Source: Ferrimonas sp. YFM
GTDB lineage: Bacteria; Pseudomonadota; Gammaproteobacteria; Enterobacterales; Shewanellaceae
NCBI RefSeq assembly: GCF_030296015.1
Contig: NZ_AP027368.1
Span: forward strand, 620,001-684,000
DNA length: 64,000 bases
Direction of reading: 5' to 3'
Shown: piece after piece, positions 15,920 through 22,242 of the stretch
Numbering within the stretch: the stretch's first letter is position 1
Layout: every line of letters starts with the position of its first letter
Program-made: the position numbers and the translations under genes
The notes under the pieces: model-generated
Database searches by the model: none
Seen by the model: only the letters and a program-made list of their open reading frames with translations
What the model was told of the DNA's origin: nothing

Positions 15920-17863
15920 TTAGTCGTTGAATTCGCGACGCTGGCGCTTGCCCTGGTAACCGCCTTCGTTGCGGCGACCACGGAACTCACCGTCTTCGCG
16001 GCGGCCACGGAATTCGCCGTCGTTGCGACGAGGGCGGAATTCACCGTCGTTACGACGAGGGCGGAACTCACCATCTTCGCGACGACCACGGAACTCACCG
16101 TCGTTGCGGCGACCACGGGAGTCGCCGTCGTTGCGACGACCACGGAATTCACCGTCACGGCGACCGCGGAACTCACCATCGCGACGAGGACGACGGTTGT
16201 CATCACGATCCCGAGGCGGGATCTGCTCAGAGGTGATCTGACCGTCGATCTGGCGGTTGCGGATGCGGATCTTACGCATGTCGTTCTGAACGTAAGGAGG
16301 CATGTTCTGCGGCAGCTGCACCAGAGTGTGGGCATCGAACAGGCGGATCTGACCGATGAGACGGCTCTCCAGCTGCAGTTCGTTGGCCAGGGCGCCGACG
16401 ATGTCCTTCACCTGGGCGCCATGCTCACGGCCAACGGCCAGACGGTAGGTGTCGAAGTTGATGTTCTCGCGACGTGGGCGACGATCATCACCATCGCGGT
16501 CACGACGTTCGGAACGCTCGCGGCGCTCGAAACGAGGCTCTGGATCTGGCTTAGGCTTCAGAGGCTTCTTACGCTGGCGTTCAAACAGCAGGGCGGCGGC
16601 CAGGCTGAGAATGTCCTTCTCGGTCTTCTCGGCCATTTCGGTCAGCATACCCTTCAGCTCTTCCAGGTCTCGCTCGTCGATGCAGGTGGTCAGTTCCTCC
16701 TGCAGGCGGCCAACCCGGTGACGGCCCAGCTCTTCAGCGGTCGGCAGATCCATGGGGATGATGGTGCCCTTGGTCTGGCGCTCATAGGTGCGGAGCAGAC
16801 GCATTTCGCGAGGACGGGCGAACAGAATCGCTTCACCTTCACGACCGGCACGACCGGTACGGCCGATACGGTGTACGTAGGACTCGGAGTCCATGGGCAG
16901 GTCGTAGTTCACTACGTGGGTGATACGAGGCACATCCAGACCACGGGCGACTACGTCGGTGGCGATCAGGATGGAGATACGACCTTTGTGCAGCTGGGCA
17001 ACGGTGTGCTCACGCTGCTGCTGGCTCATGTCACCGTTGAGGGCGGCGGCCTTGAAGCCCAGGCCGTTCAGGTGGGCGGCCAGGTCGACGGTGTCACCAC
17101 GGGTACGGACAAACACGATCATGGCGTCGTAGGGCAGAGTCTCTGCCAGACGCTCCAGGGCAGTCTGCTTGGAAACGCCGGTAACTTTCCAGGCTTTCTG
17201 GGTAATGTTGGCCTTTGCGTTTACATCTGCAGCGATCTTGACGTGCTTGGGATCTTTCAGGAAGCGCTGGGCGATGCGACGGATCTGCTGAGGCATGGTG
17301 GCGGAGAACAGTGCCATCTGAGTCTCAGAGTCCAGGTGCTCCAGGATCCACTCGATATCTTCGAGGAAGCCCATGTTGAGCATCTCATCTGCTTCGTCCA
17401 GTACGCAGCAGCTAACCTTCTCCAGGTCGATGCTACCGCGACGAATGTGGTCCATCAGGCGGCCGGGAGTAGCCACGACTACCTGACAGCCGCGCTCCAG
17501 ATCACGCAGCTGAGGGCCGTAGGGCTGGCCACCGTACAGGGTGGTGACGCGCAGGCCGCGCAGGTTTACAGCGAACTCTTCCAGGGATTTGGCAACCTGA
17601 ATTGCCAGTTCACGGGTCGGGGCGAGCACCAGCATCTGAATGTGGCGCTGGCTGGGATCTATGCGGGCCAGCCCGGGCAGACCAAAGGCAGCGGTTTTAC
17701 CGGTACCGGTCTGGGCTTCACCCAGGATGTCGTTGCCCTCAATCATGTAAGGGATGGCTTGGGCCTGAATCGGTGTGGGGGCGGTAAAGCCCAGGTCAGT
17801 AACGGCCGCAAGCAGAGGAGCCGGCAGATTTAAGCCAGCGAAATCAATAGTGGTATCAGACAT
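15920..17863 (-). CDS. deaD: ATP-dependent DEAD-box RNA helicase DeaD/CsdA
   Basis: A 647-residue helicase involved in ribosome assembly and cold adaptation. The core shows the Q motif (TPTPIQ-type, about 29-33), Walker A AQTGTGKT (50-57), PTRELA (82-87), DEAD (156-159), SAT, RGLDVPR and HRIGRTGRAGR. A DbpA/CsdA RNA-binding domain follows (about 480-555). The last 90 residues are an unusual Arg/Gly/Asp/Glu decapeptide repeat, longer and more regular than in E. coli DeaD. The ATG at 17863 fits homology better than one 15 codons upstream. It has a long leader, as expected for a cold-shock-regulated mRNA. Confidence 0.95.
   Translation of the reverse strand: MSDTTIDFAGLNLPAPLLAAVTDLGFTAPTPIQAQAIPYMIEGNDILGEAQTGTGKTAAFGLPGLARIDPSQRHIQMLVLAPTRELAIQVAKSLEEFAVNLRGLRVTTLYGGQPYGPQLRDLERGCQVVVATPGRLMDHIRRGSIDLEKVSCCVLDEADEMLNMGFLEDIEWILEHLDSETQMALFSATMPQQIRRIAQRFLKDPKHVKIAADVNAKANITQKAWKVTGVSKQTALERLAETLPYDAMIVFVRTRGDTVDLAAHLNGLGFKAAALNGDMSQQQREHTVAQLHKGRISILIATDVVARGLDVPRITHVVNYDLPMDSESYVHRIGRTGRAGREGEAILFARPREMRLLRTYERQTKGTIIPMDLPTAEELGRHRVGRLQEELTTCIDERDLEELKGMLTEMAEKTEKDILSLAAALLFERQRKKPLKPKPDPEPRFERRERSERRDRDGDDRRPRRENINFDTYRLAVGREHGAQVKDIVGALANELQLESRLIGQIRLFDAHTLVQLPQNMPPYVQNDMRKIRIRNRQIDGQITSEQIPPRDRDDNRRPRRDGEFRGRRDGEFRGRRNDGDSRGRRNDGEFRGRREDGEFRPRRNDGEFRPRRNDGEFRGRREDGEFRGRRNEGGYQGKRQRREFND
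15955..16196 (-). repeat. In-frame tandem repeats encoding the DeaD C-terminal tail
   Basis: About eight to nine tandem copies of a mostly 30-base unit encode variants of GRRNDGEFR. Alternating positions (ND, ED, D; GR or PR) differ among copies. The repeat is in phase with deaD and is a low-complexity RNA-binding tail. Length variation by recombination is likely among strains. Confidence 0.85.
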
Positions 17864-18144
17864 GTATATCCAGTCAGGTTGTCGCAGCTTGGCTGCGAAG
17901 CGGAGCAACGAGGCATTAGCCCAAACAACAACCCATTTAGAGCCGCCCTGGCCGGCAGACGTTGTATGGCGCTAATAGCCTCCCAATAAGGGAGATAGAT
18001 CCCGAGGGCGCGCATATTACTCTTTGTAGAGCTAAAAGCAAGTGTTTTGATGAAAAAAACGCCAAAGAAAATTGAACCTAGCCATAAATCTAGCCAAAGA
18101 GGCTGAAATCCCTTCGGAATTCAGCCTTTGTTACGGCGAACAGG
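17864..18144. other. deaD leader and gst 3' flank
   Basis: About 280 bases without a gene. The deaD-proximal part is likely a long 5' untranslated leader, typical for csdA/deaD. The distal part holds the hairpin after the GST gene. Confidence 0.5.
18101..18126 (-). terminator. Hairpin after the GST gene
   Basis: The stem GGCTGAA / TTCAGCC is about 20 bases past the GST stop on the minus strand. The following T stretch is weak and interrupted. Confidence 0.55.
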
Positions 18145-18774
18145 TCACTGCTGGTCGGGAAGGGCCTCCAATTCACGCTGCAGTGCACGGCCCATGGCGG
18201 GTCTCTGAGACAGTCTTAAGCGGTAATTTTCGAGCTTATCCGGCAAGGGCACCTTAAAACCGTGAGCCCAGTTGAGGGTGTGGGCCAGCAGAATGTCGGC
18301 CACGGTGGGGTTTTTCCCCAACAGGTAGCCCTGCTCTGGTACCCAGGGCTCCATCAGCGAGACGGCACGGGCAAACTCCCAGACAGCGGTGTCGATTACC
18401 GCGGGGACCCGCCGCTCTTCGGGCAGGGCAAATTTGTGCTTACCTATGGTCCAAAGCGGTTGTTCCAGCTCACACAGGGTAAAGAGCAGCAATTGATGAT
18501 GCCGGGCCGCGTCGTCTGTGCCAGGCTGAGGGAGCCAGTGGCTGCCATACTTCTCTGCCAGGTGCAGGCAGATGGCGCCGGACTCCAGCAGAGTCAGTTC
18601 GCCATCGGTAAGCGCGGGTACTTTGCCTGCGGGGTTTACTGCCAGATAGTCGGGACTGCGGTGTTCCCCTTTGTTGAAGTTCACCAGGGAGTAGTGCCAC
18701 TCCAGCCCCAGCTCTTCCAGCAGCCAGGAGATTCTCAGTGAGCGGGTGCGGGGAAAACCATAGAGGGTGATCAT
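18145..18774 (-). CDS. Glutathione S-transferase family protein
   Basis: A 209-residue cytosolic GST. The N-terminal thioredoxin-like domain begins MITLYGFPRTRSLRISWLLEELG; the likely glutathione-activating residue lies in the RTRS turn. NPAGKVPAL with the cis-proline (about 47-55) and ESGAICLHLAEKY (about 64-76) are typical glutathione-binding segments. The C-terminal all-helical domain contains the family-conserved VADILLAHTL. Likely role is detoxification or thiol chemistry. No pathway partner is adjacent. Confidence 0.9.
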   Translation of the reverse strand: MITLYGFPRTRSLRISWLLEELGLEWHYSLVNFNKGEHRSPDYLAVNPAGKVPALTDGELTLLESGAICLHLAEKYGSHWLPQPGTDDAARHHQLLLFTLCELEQPLWTIGKHKFALPEERRVPAVIDTAVWEFARAVSLMEPWVPEQGYLLGKNPTVADILLAHTLNWAHGFKVPLPDKLENYRLRLSQRPAMGRALQRELEALPDQQ

Positions 18775-18861
18775 AGATGCTCCATATCCTTGGGGTGACT
18801 GCCTTTTAAGCTAGTGGCTATGGGGCGGGTTGGCAATGAGTGCCATGACAGGAGGGGGGAT

Positions 18862-18884
18862 TCAGGCCGCCAGAGGCGGCCTGA
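18862..18884 (-). terminator. Hairpin after the outer-membrane protein gene
   Basis: A perfect 10-bp stem TCAGGCCGCC / GGCGGCCTGA with a three-base loop starts just after the stop codon. No T run follows on the minus strand, so it may stabilise the mRNA end more than terminate. Confidence 0.5.
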
Positions 18885-18890
18885 CTGGCT

Positions 18891-19424
18891 TTAGAAGGTG
18901 ATGGTGGCGCCTATGGTGTACATCCAGGTGCCATCGAGCACATCCAGATACTCCACTTCGCCACGAAGTGCGAAGCTGCCCAGTTCGAACTCCAGACCTA
19001 CGCCGCCGGCGGCGTCAAAGCCGTCATCACTGCTACTGGTATCACCGATGTCGATGTCAGAGTCCCAGTAGATGCCACCTAGCTTGCCGAAGACCCTCAC
19101 CGGGCCTAGGGGGATGCCGGCAACGGCGAAGAGATCCAGCCCATAGGGGTCGATCTTGGTGCCAGAGTCGGAAGGGGAACCCAGATCTACGTAGCCGCCT
19201 TCGATGGCCAGCAGACCACTGAACTGGTAGCCGCCGAAGATTTTCCAGGCAAAGTCGTTTTCATCGAAATCGAAGTCGCCCAGATCCGGATCGGCACCAT
19301 CCTGTTCTATGGTGGCGGAGCCCAGGGATGCGCCCATATAGAAGCCTTCATCTTTAGCTTGGGCAGAGGTGGTAGCAAAGGCCAACAGCAGGCCCAGTGT
19401 CAATGCACTTAGTGATTTGTTCAT
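18891..19424 (-). CDS. Small outer-membrane beta-barrel protein
   Basis: A 177-residue protein with a signal peptide ending in SAQA (about residue 23) and a mature part of alternating strands rich in Gly, Asp and aromatic residues. It ends in phenylalanine (IGATITF), the usual outer-membrane insertion signature. The pattern fits the OmpA/OmpW-like eight-stranded barrel group (outer membrane protein beta-barrel domain). A TTG and two ATGs are stacked at 19424-19430; AGGA is seven bases from the ATG at 19424, which I prefer. Substrate or role is unknown. Confidence 0.75.
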   Translation of the reverse strand: MNKSLSALTLGLLLAFATTSAQAKDEGFYMGASLGSATIEQDGADPDLGDFDFDENDFAWKIFGGYQFSGLLAIEGGYVDLGSPSDSGTKIDPYGLDLFAVAGIPLGPVRVFGKLGGIYWDSDIDIGDTSSSDDGFDAAGGVGLEFELGSFALRGEVEYLDVLDGTWMYTIGATITF

Positions 19425-19626
19425 CATCAATTCCTTTTGTTGCTCTATTTGAGTGCTCCCGTACTGTGCGGGTGCTGTTTGAGCCTAGTAAAGAAGCTGA
19501 TAATTACAAGTTCGATGCAAAATGCGGGTTTTTTCCGACATTTGAGCCGAAAAAGGGGGAGGGTTTCTCAGCGGTGTTGGTCAGTTGAAGCCGTGCGCTC
19601 GGGAACTGGCACAACCGCTAAACGAA

Positions 19627-19656
19627 AAAAGCGCCAACCTTGCGGTTAGCGCTTTT
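19627..19656 (-). terminator. Terminator after partial copy 1
   Basis: On the minus strand AGCGCTAACC pairs with GGTTGGCGCT around a GCAA tetraloop, then a T6 run. One U-G wobble in the minus-strand RNA would be a C-A mismatch on the other strand. Confidence 0.8.
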
Positions 19657-19664
19657 CTCTAAGA

Positions 19665-19682
19665 TGGTGCCTCGACCCGGAA
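19665..19682 (-). repeat. Partial tRNA-Phe 3' end, copy 1
   Basis: The last 18 bases of tRNA-Phe, including the encoded CCA, without the rest of the gene. Copy 2 lies exactly 187 bp away. Confidence 0.85.
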
Positions 19683-19814
19683 ACGAAAGGCAGGATGCCT
19701 GAAGTAACATCGCTTGCGATGGCCCGAAGGGCGAAGTCATCGAACCAAGCGAAGCGACGTTCGATTACCGGGTTAGGCACCTTGCTCGGGCTTCAACAGC
19801 CCCCAGAAACGAAA

Positions 19815-19842
19815 AAAGCGTCAGTCTTTCGACTAACGCTTT
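19815..19842 (-). terminator. Terminator after partial copy 2
   Basis: On the minus strand AGCGTTAGTC pairs with GACTGACGCT around a GAAA tetraloop, then a T6 run. The wobble falls at the same place as in the neighbouring terminators. Confidence 0.8.
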
Positions 19843-19851
19843 TCTCTAAAA

Positions 19852-19872
19852 TGGTGCCTCGACCCGGAATCG
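19852..19872 (-). repeat. Partial tRNA-Phe 3' end, copy 2
   Basis: The last 21 bases of tRNA-Phe. Beyond a foreign insert, a further tRNA-Phe fragment (CGTGTCCCTG in the minus sense) follows at about 19889-19898, as if the T loop of a half tRNA had been expanded. Confidence 0.8.
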
Positions 19873-19926
19873 TACGCGGCCGGCCAGGTCAGGGACACGC
19901 CGTTGGCACAACGGCTAATACGAAAA

Positions 19927-19950
19927 AGCCCCGAACTTGCGTTCAGGGCT
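19927..19950 (-). terminator. Terminator of the first tRNA-Phe
   Basis: On the minus strand AGCCCTGAAC pairs with GTTCGGGGCT around a GCAA tetraloop, then a T5 run, starting about eight bases after the tRNA CCA. Confidence 0.88.
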
Positions 19951-19958
19951 CTTCAATA

Positions 19959-20034
19959 TGGTGCCTCGACCCGGAATCGAACCAGGGACACGGGGATTTT
20001 CAATCCCCTGCTCTACCAACTGAGCTATCGAGGC
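19959..20034 (-). tRNA. tRNA-Phe(GAA), first copy
   Basis: A complete 76-base gene with encoded CCA. The anticodon stem GGGGA / TCCCC holds loop TTGAAAA with anticodon GAA. The acceptor stem GCCTCGA pairs with TCGAGGC, the D arm reads AGCTCAGTTGGTAGAGC, and the T loop is TTCGATT. It closely matches E. coli tRNA-Phe. It has its own promoter and terminator. The three copies look identical. Confidence 0.98.
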
Positions 20035-20227
20035 GACGGGGCGTATTAAACGGATTTCGTGCTGGCAAGTCAACAGCAATTCCGCTCAAAAGTGCTGACT
20101 GGCGAATCTTTGTCTTTTGTGGCGGTGAATTGGGCTTGGATTGATGGATTTTGGTGCTTTGTTCAGTAAGCCACTGGACCCCGGCCTGCGCCGGGGAGAC
20201 GATTGTGCGGGGATTGGGAAAGCACTT
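20035..20227. other. Spacer between first tRNA-Phe promoter and copy 3
   Basis: This spacer is not repeated elsewhere in the array. It contains a GC-rich palindrome-like stretch, CCCCGGCCTGCGCCGGGG, near 20178-20196. I see no gene. Confidence 0.5.
20045..20073 (-). promoter_or_regulatory. Promoter of the first tRNA-Phe
   Basis: On the minus strand a -35 TTGACT and a -10 TTTAAT are separated by 17 bases, followed by the GC-rich ACGCCCC, a discriminator typical of stringently controlled stable-RNA promoters. Confidence 0.88.
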
Positions 20228-20245
20228 CGTTGCCTCGACCGCGGA
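20228..20245 (-). repeat. Degenerate partial tRNA-Phe 3' end, copy 3
   Basis: It resembles the tRNA 3' end but has an inserted base in the ACCCGG run (ACCGCGG) and a changed CCA region, so it is the most decayed copy. The spacer beyond it matches that of copy 1 for about 40 bases. Confidence 0.6.
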
Positions 20246-20409
20246 AACGAAAGGCAGGATGCCTGAAGTAACATCGCTTGCGACGGTCATAGTACGCGGC
20301 TGGCTAGGTGGGGGCGCCTAGCCCAGGGACACGCGGCTGGTACAGCCGCTAAACGAAAAAAGCGCCTATGTTGCGGTGGGGACGCCCAGTCTAGCGCTAT
20401 TCTCTAAGA

Positions 20410-20425
20410 TGGTGCCTCGACCCGG
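20410..20425 (-). repeat. Partial tRNA-Phe 3' end, copy 4
   Basis: The last 16 bases of tRNA-Phe, lying 181 bp from copy 5. Confidence 0.85.
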
Positions 20426-20590
20426 CAACGGAGGGAGGAACGACCGGAGTAACATCGCTTGCGATGGCCCGAAGGGCGAAGTCATCGTACGGGGGCGCCT
20501 AGCCCAGGGACACGCGGCTGGTACAGCCGCTAAACGAAAAAAGCGCCTATGTTGCGGTGGGGACGCCCAGTCTAGCGCTTTTCTCTAAGA

Positions 20591-20606
20591 TGGTGCCTCG
20601 ACCCGG
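20591..20606 (-). repeat. Partial tRNA-Phe 3' end, copy 5
   Basis: The last 16 bases of tRNA-Phe, lying 187 bp from the second full tRNA-Phe. Confidence 0.85.
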
Positions 20607-20741
20607 CAACGGAGGGAGGTACGACCGGAGTAACATCGCTTGCAATGGCCCGAAGGGCGAAGTCATCGAACCAAGCGAAGCGACGTTCGATTACCGGGCT
20701 AGGCACCCTGCTCGGGCTTCAACAGTTCCCAGAAACGAGAA

Positions 20742-20769
20742 AAGGCTCCGATGTTTCCATCAGAGCCTT
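20742..20769 (-). terminator. Terminator of the second tRNA-Phe
   Basis: On the minus strand AAGGCTCTGATG pairs with CATCGGAGCCTT around a GAAA tetraloop, then TTTCTC. The stem sequence is unrelated to the other tails but keeps the GNRA loop and a single U-G wobble. Confidence 0.85.
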
Positions 20770-20777
20770 CTCAAATA

Positions 20778-20853
20778 TGGTGCCTCGACCCGGAATCGAA
20801 CCAGGGACACGGGGATTTTCAATCCCCTGCTCTACCAACTGAGCTATCGAGGC
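20778..20853 (-). tRNA. tRNA-Phe(GAA), second copy
   Basis: A complete 76-base gene that appears identical to the other two copies, anticodon GAA, with encoded CCA. It has its own promoter and terminator. Confidence 0.98.
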
Positions 20854-20864
20854 AACGGGGGTGT

Positions 20865-20893
20865 ATTAAACGGATTTAACGCAGGGGAGTCAA
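20865..20893 (-). promoter_or_regulatory. Promoter of the second tRNA-Phe
   Basis: On the minus strand -35 TTGACT and -10 TTTAAT have a 17-base spacer and a C-rich discriminator (ACACCCCC). The -10 side matches the first tRNA promoter. Confidence 0.88.
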
Positions 20894-21008
20894 CCGTTTT
20901 TTTCGCCCGCATGCCCGTCTGCTGCAAAATTGTGCACGGTGGAGGAGTCTGGACTCCCGTGCAGGACACCTTTATGGTTGAGGCCTGGATTCCTAATTGA
21001 ATGATGCG

Positions 21009-21509
21009 ATGAATATTGAGGTATTTCTGCAGCAACACCTCATCGAGTTTGAGCGCTTTGAGCATCCCCCACTTGAGAACTGCACCGAAGCAGACAGGCT
21101 GAAACTGCATCGGCCGGGTCAGCGCCTGAAGAATCTGTTTCTAAGAGATAACTATGGACGGCGCCACTTCCTTTTGATCACCCGGGCAGATAAGGCTGTG
21201 GATCTCAAACAACTCTCGAGGGACCTGAAGATCAGCCGCCTGGGTTTTGCCTCTGCAGAGCGTATGCAGAAGTTCTTGGGGGTATCGCCAGGGCATGTGT
21301 CTTTGCTGGCCCTGATTAATGACCCTGAACACCAGGTGGAACTGTGGTTTGATGCGGATATCTGCAACGGGCAGGCGTTTCAGTGCCACCCACTGGTGAA
21401 TACGGTGACCCTGGTGTTGTCCGAAGCCAACGTAGAGCGCTTCCTGAACCTGGTAGGTCACAGGCCTAAAATCCTTGATATTCCGGAAGTTGGTGGTCAA
21501 AAGGTTTAA
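21009..21509 (+). CDS. YbaK/ProX-type aminoacyl-tRNA deacylase, embedded in the tRNA-Phe array
   Basis: A 166-residue YbaK-domain protein closest in pattern to free-standing ProXp-ala/PrdX enzymes, which hydrolyse mischarged Ala-tRNA-Pro. Family signatures are LKNLFLRDNYGRRHFLL (about 40-56), the LGFASAERMQKFLGVSPGHVSLLALIND region (core GVSPGHVS) and QCHPLVNTVTLVLS near the end. The start is uncertain: ATG at 21009 or TTG at 20997; neither has a strong ribosome site. It runs opposite to the tRNA genes, between the second tRNA promoter and partial copy 6. A tRNA quality-control enzyme here may be coincidence or co-mobilised cargo. Confidence 0.82.
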   Translation: MNIEVFLQQHLIEFERFEHPPLENCTEADRLKLHRPGQRLKNLFLRDNYGRRHFLLITRADKAVDLKQLSRDLKISRLGFASAERMQKFLGVSPGHVSLLALINDPEHQVELWFDADICNGQAFQCHPLVNTVTLVLSEANVERFLNLVGHRPKILDIPEVGGQKV

Positions 21510-21581
21510 TGTTTGGCTTAAATGTGCCGAAACTGATGAGGTCGCATGCCTGGTGAAGCACTTGGGCTGTGAAGAAGACCG

Positions 21582-21597
21582 TGGTGCCTCGACCCGG
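21582..21597 (-). repeat. Partial tRNA-Phe 3' end, copy 6
   Basis: The last 16 bases of tRNA-Phe, 187 bp from copy 7. Its distal spacer matches that of copies 4 and 5, then continues as in copy 1. Confidence 0.85.
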
Positions 21598-21731
21598 CAA
21601 CGGAGGGAGGAACGACCGGAGTAACATCGCTTGCGATGGCCCGAAGGGCGAAGTCATCGGACTAAGCGAAGCGACGTGAGATTACCGGGTTAGGCACCCT
21701 GCGCGGGCTTCAACAGTCCGCAGAAATGAAA

Positions 21732-21759
21732 AAAGCGTCAGTCTTTCGACTAACGCTTT
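21732..21759 (-). terminator. Terminator after partial copy 7
   Basis: The same stem, GAAA loop and T run as the terminator at 19815-19842. Confidence 0.8.
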
Positions 21760-21768
21760 TCTCTAAGA

Positions 21769-21789
21769 TGGTGCCTCGACCCGGAATCG
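21769..21789 (-). repeat. Partial tRNA-Phe 3' end, copy 7
   Basis: The last 21 bases of tRNA-Phe, followed by the same expanded T-arm remnant as copy 2. Confidence 0.8.
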
Positions 21790-21843
21790 TACGCGGCCGG
21801 CCAGGTCAGGGACACGCCGTTGGCACAACGGCTAATACGAAAA

Positions 21844-21867
21844 AGCCCCGAACTTGCGTTCAGGGCT
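21844..21867 (-). terminator. Terminator of the third tRNA-Phe
   Basis: It matches the terminator of the first tRNA-Phe, with a GCAA tetraloop and T5 run. Confidence 0.88.
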
Positions 21868-21875
21868 CTTCAATA

Positions 21876-21951
21876 TGGTGCCTCGACCCGGAATCGAACC
21901 AGGGACACGGGGATTTTCAATCCCCTGCTCTACCAACTGAGCTATCGAGGC
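21876..21951 (-). tRNA. tRNA-Phe(GAA), third copy
   Basis: A complete 76-base gene that appears identical to the other two, with encoded CCA. It is the promoter-proximal copy if the array is read through. Confidence 0.98.
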
Positions 21952-21962
21952 GGTGGACGGCT

Positions 21963-21991
21963 ATTAAACGGTGGTCGGGCAAAAAGGTCAA
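21963..21991 (-). promoter_or_regulatory. Promoter of the third tRNA-Phe
   Basis: On the minus strand -35 TTGACC and -10 TTTAAT have a 17-base spacer. The sequence between the boxes differs from the other two promoters while the boxes are kept. Confidence 0.85.
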
Positions 21992-22242
21992 ACGATTTTA
22001 GCTCAATGTGTACCGTTTGCCGAAAAAAGAGCCATCTGCCTGTGGTGGAGGGACATAAGTCAAACCCCTCAATCCAACCGGGTTCACACCCCGGTCAACT
22101 GCCCGAATAATGACTCGGTTTCTGCGAAAATCATCACAGGAACAGTAGGGGGCAAACGGCATAATAGTCCTTGATTGTAAAACCATTTTGGGGCGCCAAT
22201 GGTGCCCGAGAGCGATTCTCAAACTCAACCCAGGCAAGCACA

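Larger units (their letters stand above)
19665..20034 (-). repeat. 370-bp duplicated block, first copy
   Basis: Partial copy 1, partial copy 2 and a full tRNA-Phe, with spacings of 187 and 107 bp. The same arrangement recurs at 21582-21951. The last 183 bp (19852-20034) look identical by eye to 21769-21951; the first half has scattered differences. Confidence 0.85.
20310..20671 (-). repeat. 181-bp tandem duplication inside the array
   Basis: Positions 20310-20490 and 20491-20671 are near-identical direct repeats of one unit. Each has a tRNA variable/T-arm fragment, the stem GCGGCT / AGCCGC, a terminator-like hairpin and the tRNA 3' end. Only a few substitutions separate them, suggesting recent duplication. 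Confidence 0.85.
21582..21951 (-). repeat. 370-bp duplicated block, second copy
   Basis: The counterpart of 19665-20034 with identical spacing (187 and 107 bp). It ends in the third tRNA-Phe. Confidence 0.85.
19600..21993 (-). repeat. tRNA-Phe array with tandem partial tRNA 3'-end repeats
   Basis: The minus strand carries three full tRNA-Phe genes and seven partial copies of the tRNA-Phe 3' end. Most copies are followed by a stem-loop terminator. Spacing between neighbouring copies is 187, 107, 181, 187, 187 and 107 bp within the runs. Spacer DNA is itself repetitive and hairpin-rich. The three promoters and tails point to transcription on the minus strand. The layout resembles the 178-bp tyrT tail repeats of E. 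coli, which each begin with a 19-bp tRNA-Tyr 3' fragment, though the sequence here is tRNA-Phe derived. A protein gene (21009-21509) interrupts it. No integrase is present. Confidence 0.85.

Noticed and set aside
15955..16196. CRISPR-like direct repeats
   Set aside because: The 30-base period is in frame with deaD and encodes the decapeptide tail.
19600..20600. A Tpr-like protamine gene as in E. coli tyrT tails
   Set aside because: No long frame exists on the transcribed minus strand within the repeats.
20376..21000. Plus-strand protein frames through the repeats (starting MGTPSLALFSKMVPRPG)
   Set aside because: They are antisense translations of tRNA-Phe and its tails; the KMVPRPG and ELSRRG strings are classic artefacts of tRNA antisense.
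19600..21993. CRISPR array
   Set aside because: The repeats are tRNA 3' ends with 107-187 bp repetitive spacers and terminators, not 20-40 bp repeats with unique spacers, and there are no cas genes.
22068..22092. Extra tRNA T-arm-like stem CCGGG / CCCGG
   Set aside because: The loop does not match the T-loop consensus and no acceptor or anticodon arm flanks it.
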